NCBI RefSeq assembly: GCF_001428245.1
Contig: NZ_LMRV01000036.1
Span: 23,190-87,189 of the forward strand
Direction of reading: 5' to 3'
Source: Paenibacillus sp. Soil522
GTDB lineage: Bacteria > Bacillota > Bacilli > Paenibacillales > Paenibacillaceae
DNA: 64,000 bases
Shown: piece by piece, positions 28,564 through 37,700 of the stretch
How positions within the stretch are numbered: position 1 is the stretch's first letter
Layout: each line of letters begins with the position of its first letter
Made by a program: the position numbers and the translations under genes
The notes under the pieces: model-generated
Databases searched by the model: none
Told to the model about the DNA's origin: nothing
What the model saw: only the letters and a program-made list of their open reading frames with translations

Positions 28564-29538
28564 ATGACTGTAAAACCTTATCCACTGCAATTCAAACCGG
28601 AAATGAAAGAACGTATTTGGGGAGGCCGCGCGCTGGAGGGATTTGGTCTCGAGTTGCCAGAAGGCTCCATCGGCGAGGGCTGGATGATCGGCGATCATCC
28701 GAACGGCACGACAAAAGTAATGAATGGCGAGCTGGCTGGTGTCGGCCTTGACCAAATTCGTGAAACGTATGGCCCTGTTTGGTTCGGTACGCAGGGCTTC
28801 TCCGAGAAAAACGGACGTTTCCCGCTTCTTATTAAGCTGCTCGACTGCAATGATGACCTGTCCATTCAAGTGCATCCAACAGACGTATATGAAGGACTTC
28901 CCGAGGGCGAGCTCGGCAAAACCGAAATGTGGTACATTCTTGACGCCAAGCCCGGCGCAAAAATCATCTATGGCCTGAAGGACGGCGTCGACCGCGCCGC
29001 GATGGAAGCCGCTATTGCTGAAGGCCGCATTATGGACACGCTGCAAGAGGTATCCGTAGAAGCTGGAGATGCGTTCTACATTCCTGCAGGTACGGTTCAC
29101 GCGCTCTGCTCCGGCGTTGTTGTAGCCGAGATCCAACAAAACTCAGACACAACGTACCGATTGCATGATTACGATCGTCCAGGCCTTGACGGTCAATTGC
29201 GCGAGCTTCATATTGAAGACTCCCTTAACGTCATCGCCTACGAAGGAGCTGGCGCACAGCGTATGAAAACCGACAACGCGGTTGCTGGTCAATGGCTGAC
29301 CATCGCTTCTTCCCCTTACTTTATCGTTGAGAAAGGAATCGTAGCCGAGCCTTGGCAGCTATCCACCTCGCTCGAGAGCTTCGTCATCCTTGTCATCGCT
29401 GAAGGCGAAGGCCAATTGAAGTGGGCGGACGGCGAGCAGTCCGTAAAAGCAGGCGAGTGCTTCCTTCTTCCTGCTAACCTTGGCGGCTATGAGCTTTCAG
29501 GCAGCGTGACGGTTCTTCGCAGCGTTGTTCCCGCTTAA
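28564..29538 (+). CDS. manA: Mannose-6-phosphate isomerase, class I
   Basis: The 324-residue cupin enzyme contains IQVHPTDVY, GKTEMWYIL and AGTVHALCSG, which supply the zinc ligands (Gln, His, Glu, His), and YRLHDYDRPGLDG, typical of short bacterial ManA. It interconverts mannose 6-phosphate and fructose 6-phosphate. Start ATG 28564 follows GGGAGAG. It stands alone, with no PTS gene nearby, and is closed by a strong terminator. Confidence 0.94.
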   Translation: MTVKPYPLQFKPEMKERIWGGRALEGFGLELPEGSIGEGWMIGDHPNGTTKVMNGELAGVGLDQIRETYGPVWFGTQGFSEKNGRFPLLIKLLDCNDDLSIQVHPTDVYEGLPEGELGKTEMWYILDAKPGAKIIYGLKDGVDRAAMEAAIAEGRIMDTLQEVSVEAGDAFYIPAGTVHALCSGVVVAEIQQNSDTTYRLHDYDRPGLDGQLRELHIEDSLNVIAYEGAGAQRMKTDNAVAGQWLTIASSPYFIVEKGIVAEPWQLSTSLESFVILVIAEGEGQLKWADGEQSVKAGECFLLPANLGGYELSGSVTVLRSVVPA

Positions 29539-29579
29539 TCGAACCCTTAACATTTAAATAGAAAAATGCAAACAGAGAA

Positions 29580-29619
29580 GGGGCATGCCAAAGGTCTTAA
29601 TTGACCACTGGCATGCCCC
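29580..29619. terminator. Bidirectional terminator between manA and the radical SAM gene
   Basis: Arms GGGGCATGCCA and TGGCATGCCCC pair around an 18-base loop, with TTTAT on the plus side and a T-poor minus side. It separates two convergent genes. Confidence 0.8.
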
Positions 29620-29642
29620 TTTATATCGCTTGCAATCATCAT

Positions 29643-31535
29643 TTATCCTTGCAGCACTTCACGTCCTGCGTCTATCGACAACGTGAACGGACGCGGCTTC
29701 GGCTTGCTGCTGCCCGCATCCAATGTATACAATACGGCGAGCAGCGTGTGGCGCTCGCGTACCACTTCTCCGGTTGCCAGGAATGCCGCAAGATCAAATG
29801 GCAGCTTCTCAATAACGGCATGCTTGTGAAGCTCCTTCTCCCCGAGCCCTAAAGCGGTGAATTCAGCGGATACATCGTCAGGACGTTCCGCAAGGCGGCG
29901 CATCCACCCGCTCCACACGGGCTTGTCCATCGTAAACTCCCACCAGGTTTTGCGCGGCTTGTAATTATGATTAAGGAAATAATCATATTTCATAAGCCCC
30001 AGCACCACATCGGAATCAAGGCGTGAACCAGCGGTCGCGAGCACTTCGTCAAATGAAGCGGCAGTCTTCCCCCTCTCCTCCTGCGGCGCCCCCAATGAAC
30101 CGATTGCCTTCTTGCCTGAAAGCGGCAGCGATTCAAGAAACGCCCACAGCCGAGAATACAGATCCTCAAGCTGATGACCGATCTTTTGCCAGCCGCTGCG
30201 CTCCCAGAAATCGCCGAACGCTTGGAAGAAATCGAATGGAGACGGAAATACGCGATCGACCAAATAAAGCAGCGTATGATCCATCCGGTGCGCGTTCCAG
30301 TATTTCTCGAGTACATCCTCAACCCGCTTAATGCGAACAATATCGCTAAATGGCATCATATCATTGCCGAGCATTTCATACGGCGATCTATCCATATAAA
30401 TATAGCCCCATTTGTCCGCTTCGCGGCGGAGGCCCGTGCCCCGCAGCATTTTGAGAAAGCCAAGCTGCAGCTCCTCGGGGCGCAGCTCGAATACATCGTT
30501 AAACGTTCCGCGGAATGTCTCGTAGTTTTCAAGCGGCAGCCCGGCTATCAAATCGAGATGCTGATCGATTTTTTGTGAATTCTTAACCTTCATGACGGTA
30601 CGTACGAGCTTCATCCAATTTTGACGGCGCTGAACGGCTTCGTTCGTCGGATCATTCGTCGACTGTACGCCGATTTCGAAGCGGAATATTCCTGCTGGCG
30701 CGTTCTCCGCCAAATAGTCTAATACCTCAGGGCGCATAATATCGGCCGTAATTTCAAATTGGAAGACGCAGCCTTGATGGTTTTGGATCAAAAATTCGAA
30801 TATTTCGAGGGCGTAATCCCGCTTGATATTAAAGGTCCGGTCGACAAATTTAATGAGCTTCGCGCCTTTATCGATCAAATACAAAATATCCGACTTCGTC
30901 CTCTCCATGTCATAGTAACGAACGCCGACCTCAATGCTGGATAAGCAAAATTGGCAGCTGAACGGACAGCCTCGGCTTGTCTCAAAATAAACGACTCGGC
31001 TCCCCAGATGAGGAATATCCTCTTCAAAGCGATGCGGTGACGGCAGCTCGTTCAGATTCAGCTTCGGACGGGGCGGATTAATAAGCACCTCGATACGATC
31101 CTCGCGCTGCTTCCGGTAAGCAACCCCGAATACCATATGATATTTGCCGTCGCCTTCGATCTCGGTCAGCAAATGATGAAACGTCTCCTCGCCTTCCCCA
31201 ATGACGATAAAGTCAACCTCTTGCACCCGTTCCATCCAATAGTCCATATCATAGCTGACTTCCGGGCCGCCTAGAATGATCTTAATTTCAGGCATAATTT
31301 TGCGCAGCATATTAATGACTGTAATCGTTTCTTCGATATTCCAAATGTAACAGGAGAACCCTACCACATCAGGCTTGCGCGAAAAAATATCCGATACAAT
31401 GTTCATTACCGGATCTTTAATTGTATACTCTGCAATATCGATATCGAATCGTTCGCCGCTAAACGCCTTCAAGCATCGCAGCGCCAGCGAAGTGTGTATA
31501 AACTTAGCATTTAATGTGGACAGAACCACTTTCAT
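29643..31535 (-). CDS. B12-binding radical SAM protein with DUF4080
   Basis: The 630-residue protein has an N-terminal cobalamin-binding Rossmann domain (LSTLNAKFIHTSLALRCLKA; IILGGPEVSYD; IGEGEETF). A radical SAM core follows with CxxxCxxC at C190, C194 and C197 (RGCPFSCQFC). The C-terminal region matches DUF4080. B12-dependent members of this superfamily methylate unactivated carbons or rearrange rings. The substrate is unknown and no biosynthetic genes flank it. Start ATG 31535. Confidence 0.87.
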   Translation of the reverse strand: MKVVLSTLNAKFIHTSLALRCLKAFSGERFDIDIAEYTIKDPVMNIVSDIFSRKPDVVGFSCYIWNIEETITVINMLRKIMPEIKIILGGPEVSYDMDYWMERVQEVDFIVIGEGEETFHHLLTEIEGDGKYHMVFGVAYRKQREDRIEVLINPPRPKLNLNELPSPHRFEEDIPHLGSRVVYFETSRGCPFSCQFCLSSIEVGVRYYDMERTKSDILYLIDKGAKLIKFVDRTFNIKRDYALEIFEFLIQNHQGCVFQFEITADIMRPEVLDYLAENAPAGIFRFEIGVQSTNDPTNEAVQRRQNWMKLVRTVMKVKNSQKIDQHLDLIAGLPLENYETFRGTFNDVFELRPEELQLGFLKMLRGTGLRREADKWGYIYMDRSPYEMLGNDMMPFSDIVRIKRVEDVLEKYWNAHRMDHTLLYLVDRVFPSPFDFFQAFGDFWERSGWQKIGHQLEDLYSRLWAFLESLPLSGKKAIGSLGAPQEERGKTAASFDEVLATAGSRLDSDVVLGLMKYDYFLNHNYKPRKTWWEFTMDKPVWSGWMRRLAERPDDVSAEFTALGLGEKELHKHAVIEKLPFDLAAFLATGEVVRERHTLLAVLYTLDAGSSKPKPRPFTLSIDAGREVLQG

Positions 31536-31643
31536 AGCATAACCTCTCTAACGTAAGCTTTTGCTTATGAAGCGCCTTTCCAGAAGCACTCAGCGCCTAT
31601 AGCAAGATGCCTTCTATTGTACCGAAAAAAAAGAAAAAAAAGA

Positions 31644-31684
31644 AGAGGCATCCCCTGCCATACATCGTGGCAGCAGATGCCTCT
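31644..31684 (-). terminator. Rho-independent terminator of the serine protease gene
   Basis: Outer arms AGAGGCATC/GATGCCTCT and inner arms TGCCA/TGGCA are followed by TCTTTTTTTTCTTTTTTTT on the minus strand. Confidence 0.88.
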
Positions 31685-31689
31685 TACCG

Positions 31690-33240
31690 TTAATCTCTTA
31701 CTTTAATATAAAGCTCGTCTTTAGCCTGCATATCGATGACCGGATAACGAACGCGCCATTTGCCGCCGCCAAGCGGCGTAACCTCGTCTGCAGCAAAACC
31801 GCGCGGCTCGAAGCCGTAATCGCGCTGGAAGGAAATAACGAGCTGGATCTTATCGTCCGGCAGCATCGAATGGAACTCATAGCCTATGTTGATCGCCCAC
31901 ATCCGAAGCTCCTGCGCTGTCTCAGGCCCGTAATACATATAGAACAGCGGATCAATATCAGCTGTCAGGACGAGCCAGCCTGAGGAATCGCGCTTCGCCT
32001 CCCATTTGGTAAACCCAGCCTCGCCCTCCGTTGTTACCAAAGAGGAATATTGATCCTTGAGCAGCTTCTCAATTTCAGTCAGAGATGCGCCCACGAGCGT
32101 TTCCGGCAGGCTGGAAGGTAAAAATTTCGCGCCCACGATTTGTTCGCCCGTCGCTTCGCTTCTAAGGTTGGCCGCATGAATAACCGATACGGCGAAGTTC
32201 AGATGAGCGTTCGTGCCCGAGTAGCCCAGCGTAGTAATGCCAATAAGTTCACCGTACTCGTTAAACAGAGCACCGCCGGAGCTTCCATGATCTATCGGCG
32301 TACTTGTTTGTATGTAGCGAATCCCGTTTTCGTAAGTAATGTTGCTGATCAGACCGTCAGAGACAGTATTTTGCACCCCTAGCGGACTTCCAATCGCGAC
32401 GACCTTGCCGCCTTTAAACGAGTTTAAACCGTAGCCGAGCTCGACCGACGGAATGTTGATCGGCTTATCTGTTTTGATGATGGCTAGATCCGCCTTCTCG
32501 TCATAGTTGACTACGCCGGCTATTTTCAGCTCATCGCCGTTAATAGTAAGCGCTGTTGCGGAAGCCGCGTCAGCGATAACGTGATGATTCGTTAAAATCA
32601 GGTTGCCGCCAATGACAACGCCGCTGCCCTGCGCGCGATTCGTCATAATCATAACGATGCTTTCGTCAAATTTATCTACAAGTTCTTCACTCGTGAGCTT
32701 AGGTAAATTTTTCTGCTGCTCAAGCCATTTCTCGTACTCAGCTTGCTCGGCGGCCTCTTCAGATATAATGCGAACCGCGTTAGCGGCGCTGTCCCATTTC
32801 ACAGTGGCGCGAAGAGATTCAGAAATGAAGCGGACAGGAACGAACGTAACGCCTTTGCGGACAACAGCCGGAGCATCGAGCTTGACTGTTTTACTATTAA
32901 TGACCGCTTCTTTCTTGCCTACTTTAAGAGAGATAGATAAATTGCCTTTACGTCCGATAATCGTCTGTGTTTTGCTCTCCCAAGTGACGGAAGCGCCTAG
33001 CGCCGTAAAAATATCGCGCATCGGAACGAACGTAACGCCCTTCTCTGCATAGGCGGCAGCTGAGAGCGTAAGCTTCTTGCCGTCTACGATAACTTGCAAT
33101 TGCTTAGCCGGAGAAGCAACCGCTTTGCTCGTAATGCTGGCAGCCTCTAAGGAACTGCCGCTTAGTCCCGGCAGCGGAGCAAGCAATAAGCCCGCTACGA
33201 GCAATGGACTGAGCAAAGTCTTAATAAGTTTTGTTTTCAC
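31690..33240 (-). CDS. Secreted trypsin-like (S1C) serine protease with stalk domain
   Basis: The 516-residue protein has a signal peptide (about 1-34). A copper-amine-oxidase-N-like stalk domain follows at about 48-160, with two copies of KGVTFVPxR. The protease domain carries H220 (LILTNHHVI), D251 (DLAII) and S321 (DHGSSGGALF), the catalytic triad of HtrA-like enzymes. There is no PDZ domain. The last 150 residues have no recognised domain. The protein acts outside the membrane, probably attached to the wall or surface through the stalk domain. The target is unknown. Confidence 0.88.
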   Translation of the reverse strand: MKTKLIKTLLSPLLVAGLLLAPLPGLSGSSLEAASITSKAVASPAKQLQVIVDGKKLTLSAAAYAEKGVTFVPMRDIFTALGASVTWESKTQTIIGRKGNLSISLKVGKKEAVINSKTVKLDAPAVVRKGVTFVPVRFISESLRATVKWDSAANAVRIISEEAAEQAEYEKWLEQQKNLPKLTSEELVDKFDESIVMIMTNRAQGSGVVIGGNLILTNHHVIADAASATALTINGDELKIAGVVNYDEKADLAIIKTDKPINIPSVELGYGLNSFKGGKVVAIGSPLGVQNTVSDGLISNITYENGIRYIQTSTPIDHGSSGGALFNEYGELIGITTLGYSGTNAHLNFAVSVIHAANLRSEATGEQIVGAKFLPSSLPETLVGASLTEIEKLLKDQYSSLVTTEGEAGFTKWEAKRDSSGWLVLTADIDPLFYMYYGPETAQELRMWAINIGYEFHSMLPDDKIQLVISFQRDYGFEPRGFAADEVTPLGGGKWRVRYPVIDMQAKDELYIKVRD

Positions 33241-33429
33241 GCAGTATTATCCTCCAACTTTTTCCATTTTCACCATTTGGTCTATCTATCATTTATCCTA
33301 CCATTCCTTCTGACGCTTTGTCTATGAAATCGGTTTTCAAAGACAGCAGCTGACAGCCAAATAGAAGATTAGAACTGTTGGCTGCTCTCGTGGTATAGTA
33401 TGAGCATTGAATCTAGGAGGTTTTTAAGC

Positions 33430-34356
33430 ATGCACAGGGGGAAAAAGCGCGGAGCTCCTCAATCAAAAGCAGATAAGAGCAAGTCCTATCCGGTTACCGA
33501 ACCGATGGAACTGCTTCCTTTTCTCATAAAAAACATTACCGGCGCCGGACGCAACGTCGTGAAATCGATATTGGCGCACGGACAAGTTTCCGTCAGCGGA
33601 AAATCGACTACCGCTTATAACTATCCGCTGCAGCCCGGCCAAACCGTGACGGTTGGCAAAGACCGGCCGCAGGAGAAGCTTCCGCTGGAAGGGCTCACGA
33701 TCATGTTCGAGGATGAGCATATTATCGTCATTAAGAAGGAAGCCGGGCTGCTGTCCATATCGTCGGATGCTGCACCGGAGCATGAAATCACCGCATACCG
33801 CCAGCTTACGGCGCATGTACGGCTTGAAAATACGAAAAACCGGATATTCGTCGTGCATCGGCTGGATCGCGACACGTCGGGTGTCATGATGTTCGCGAAG
33901 AGCGAGGCGGTTCAGCAGCAGCTTCAAAACAGCTGGCAGGATACCGTTCAAGAACGCATCTATGTCGCACTCGTTGAAGGAGCCGTTAAGAAGGAGAAGG
34001 GAACCATTACCTCATGGCTGAAGGAAAGCAAAACACTCAAAATGTATTCCAGCTCATACCCGAATGACGGTCAGCACGCCGTCACGCATTATAAAGTGCT
34101 TCGCTCGAACAAAAACTTCTCCTTGCTTGAGGTGAACCTCGAGACGGGACGCAAAAATCAGATTCGCGTTCATATGGAGGACATTGGCCATCCTGTGGTC
34201 GGCGACAAAAAATACGGAGCCCGCACGCGGATAATCGGCCGGCTCGGGCTGCATGCCCGCGTACTTGCCTTCACGCATCCGGTTACGGGCAAGCTTGTCC
34301 GGTTTGAAACCGACATTCCAAAGCTGTTTCTAAAGCCGTTCCATGAAACGGAGTAA
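33430..34356 (+). CDS. RluA-family pseudouridine synthase
   Basis: The start is ATG 33430 with AGGAGG nine bases upstream; 308 residues. An S4 RNA-binding domain (NVVKSILAHGQVSVSGKST) precedes the catalytic domain with HRLDRDTSGVMMFAKS (catalytic Asp) and GRKNQIRVHMEDIGHPVVGD. It isomerises uridine to pseudouridine in rRNA or tRNA. The exact target (RluD-like or YhcT-like) cannot be fixed. A terminator follows. Confidence 0.92.
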   Translation: MHRGKKRGAPQSKADKSKSYPVTEPMELLPFLIKNITGAGRNVVKSILAHGQVSVSGKSTTAYNYPLQPGQTVTVGKDRPQEKLPLEGLTIMFEDEHIIVIKKEAGLLSISSDAAPEHEITAYRQLTAHVRLENTKNRIFVVHRLDRDTSGVMMFAKSEAVQQQLQNSWQDTVQERIYVALVEGAVKKEKGTITSWLKESKTLKMYSSSYPNDGQHAVTHYKVLRSNKNFSLLEVNLETGRKNQIRVHMEDIGHPVVGDKKYGARTRIIGRLGLHARVLAFTHPVTGKLVRFETDIPKLFLKPFHETE

Positions 34357-34369
34357 GCGAAGTAGAAAA

Positions 34370-34403
34370 AGCATCGGCCGACTTCCATAAAGCGGCCGAT
34401 GCT
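34370..34403 (+). terminator. Rho-independent terminator of the pseudouridine synthase gene
   Basis: Arms AGCATCGGCCG and CGGCCGATGCT pair perfectly around a 12-base loop, then TCTATTT. Confidence 0.82.
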
Positions 34404-34448
34404 TCTATTTACAGACAATAATTCCAACAAACCGGGAGGAACTCTACT

Positions 34449-34790
34449 ATGCCACATCTACTTTTTCGCGGAGTGCCGGCAGAGCAGCTGCAGGCCGTTA
34501 CCCCTGCGCTTGCGGATAAGCTTGCCGCCATATGCGAATGCGGCACCGATAATTTCACAATGGCTTGCCTGCATACAACCAGCGTATTCGACAGCCAAGG
34601 CCAAGCGGATGAAGCCTCCTTCGCTTTCATTGAGGTTGGCTGGTTCGAGCGCGGACAGCAGGTTCGGAACAGCTTCGCGCAGGCTGTCACCGAAAGCGTC
34701 CGCCGCCTTGGCATATCCGAGATCGAAATCGTGTTTCATGCATACCGCGAGGACAGCTACTACATCAACGGCGAGCCCGTCTTAGGATAA
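34449..34790 (+). CDS. DUF1904 family protein
   Basis: The 113-residue protein begins MPHLLFRGVPAEQLQAVTPA and contains IEVGWFERGQQVRN and VFHAYREDSYYINGEPV, matching the DUF1904 family, which has a tautomerase-like fold. The start ATG 34449 has GGGAGGA. It converges on the GH32 gene, 8 bp apart. The function is unknown. Confidence 0.8.
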   Translation: MPHLLFRGVPAEQLQAVTPALADKLAAICECGTDNFTMACLHTTSVFDSQGQADEASFAFIEVGWFERGQQVRNSFAQAVTESVRRLGISEIEIVFHAYREDSYYINGEPVLG

Positions 34791-34798
34791 CGGCAAAC

Positions 34799-37700
34799 TT
34801 ACGGTTGAAGCGCCCATACTTTATACATGATTACGGCCGCTTCCGCACGGGTAGCGGCATCCCGCGGATTCAAATTTCCTTGACTGCCCTGAATTAATCC
34901 ATTATTAGCCAATAGCGACACGCTCTCGGCGGCATAGCTTGACACCAATCCCGCATCTCTAAACCTGCTCAAGTCTGCTGCTTCGGTCTTGCCAAGCTTA
35001 TCGTTCACTTTCAGCGCGCGCGCTGTCAGCACTATCATGTCTTGTCTCGTTATGATCGACTTTGGATGAAAAGTATTGCCGCCGCTGCCGGTTGCGATGC
35101 CGAGCGCTCTCGCTATGGCCAGCTCATCGTAATAATAATCGCCCCGGTTGACGTCATCAAAGCGGCCGTTAGCTTCCGCTTTCAATTCAAGCGTTTTAAC
35201 GAGCAGCATCATGAAATCTCCACGGGTCACATAACCGCCGGGATGAAAGGCATTTGAAGACACACCGTTAATAATGCCTCTGGAAGCCAATACTTCAATT
35301 TGTTTTTTTGCCCATGGATAACGTCCTAGGTCGGAGAACGATGCTTTCACAAAAGCTACGGCATAAATGCTGAAGTGAGTTGTCGTAAACTCCACTTTTC
35401 CCGACGCTGCGTTATACCTTCCGTTCCTTACCGGCACCGCTTTACCGGAAGCATCGATATAAAGAGCCGCAATATGCTCCGCGTCGTTCAGTTCGTTCGC
35501 GGCAGGCGTGTAATCCAAGCTTACCGTTACCGGCGCATCGTCGTTATGCCAATTAATCGGCTTTCCGTCGATCGTTACGGTGAGGTCAATGACCGGACGA
35601 TCACCAATGAGGCTGCGAGAATCATCGTTAACGCCGTTTAGCCCGGCTCCGCTTATCGTAAACGAAACGGTATCCGAGCCCAGCACGTCCTCAGCGTGCA
35701 GCATTTTGCTGGAGAGAGTGACGGTGCCGAGCGGTGTACGGAGCTCAAACTTCGCGTTAATGGTTTCAGAAGAAACATAAGCTGCCGGAAGCTGCGCAGC
35801 ATAGCCTTCCGCTCCGTCCAGCTTGGATAATTCAATAATAACCTTTTTGTTCCCGTCATCGCCGGCCATCGCAACCTCTAACGCTTGCTGCATCTGGCCC
35901 GCGCCGATAACCGCTTGCGCTATGCCGTAATCGTCTCGTTTCGTTAAAACGAGCAGCTTCGCGTCACCGTTTTCCTTCGTTAAATTTACATTGGATTGCT
36001 GCGCCGGGTTTGTTCCTCCGTTCGAAGGCTGGTCCTCGCCGCCAGCTGCGACGGTAACATTAGCTGCCGCTTTATAGCCTCCGTAGGTTGCGGTTATCAC
36101 CGCTGTACCGGCACTTATTCCAGTAACCGTTCCTTTAGAATTAACAGTAGCTACCGCAGCATTTGATGATTGATATGCAGCCTGCTCTGTTACATCCGTC
36201 ATCGGGGCTCCAAACGAGGACATATTTTCCGATACGGAAACGGCATGTACAGCGGTTTGATGGGTTTTTGCTGCGTTTAGGCTATAATCGCGATCATCCA
36301 GTCTGATTTTCGTAAACTCTTCATTTTTCCAGATGCTTTTTAAGTTATGGATTTGCATAGACAAAACCCGGACATCGCCGTCAACGGCATAAAGGTCTAA
36401 CCCCGTACTCTCCGGATCCGGGAAAATAAGATCGGAGATTACCGCTCTCCCCTCGTTTCCGAACACCTCTACCGACGAGAGATCCACAAATAGATGCATC
36501 TTGATCCGATTATTTTCGGGAAGCAAGGCGGCTTCGTGTTTTGCCGCGAAGTTCACATGGAAACCCGTATCCCCGGATTTCGTGCGGTCGACAAAAAGCT
36601 CCTTAGCAGCCGTATCATAGCCGATCACTGTCTCTTCCGTTTCTGATTTGCGGACTTTAAAACCAAATTCGGAAGCGCTTCCTAGTTCGAACTCCGCAAC
36701 AATTTCCATTTTAGTTCCATAAATATGATCCGTTATGCCGCTGTCTGCGGTAACTGTAACATCGTTCGCCTCGGCTATCGTTTCTCTTAATTGCGCTAGC
36801 TGTTCTACCGGCTTCTGGATTAAACGGATTCCTTCAGGGAACGTTTTCAATTCCAATTCCCTCGGAAGGGACATCCCTCCGCGCCATCCGCCCGTTGGGG
36901 TATTGCCCGCATAGCTCCAGTTGCTCATCCAGCCCATCCATAATCGGCGTCCTTCAGGCGAAGGAGCATCGCTCCACGTTACAGCCGCATAGAAATCGGA
37001 GCCCATATCCACCCATTTCAGATCCGCTGCAGAAAGGACTGGCTGATCCGGCGTAAATGTCTCGCCGTCGAAATTTCCGAGGAAATACATCATGCCCGAC
37101 CCGCCGGCAGGAGGCAGCGGATCGCTCGGATTCGTACCGTTGCTGTCGCCAACGCTTAACATTAACACCCATTTCTTCTTCGCCGGATCGCCATCTACCG
37201 AAATTTCAAACAAATCCGGACACTCATATATTCCCTTGTGCGAACCTGCAGCCTCTTGTCCGAAGGAGCTTGCATATGTCCAATTTTTCAAGTTCGGCGA
37301 GGTATAAAATTCCACCCGATCTTGAACGCCGAGCGACATGATCCACTTAGAGCTAGGTTCGTGCCAGAACACTTTCGGATCGCGGAAATCCGCATTCGCC
37401 GTCGGCAGCAGCACAGGATTTCCGCTGTATTCCGTCCACGTCCTGCCCTTGTCCTTGCTGTAAGCTATACTTTGCACCTGATTTTTACCTGGTACAAGTT
37501 TGTTGTCGGCATGGGTGAAGACCGCAACCAGCCCTGAGCCTTCTTCATCAAAAAAACCGCTCGTATTATTGCGGTCCACCACCGCGCTTCCGGAGAACAC
37601 GACCCCATTCTCCCCTGGACGCAGGGCGATCGGCAGATGCTCCCAATGGATCAAATCCTTGCTTACCGCATGCCCCCATGTCATTGGCCCAAATGTCGGA

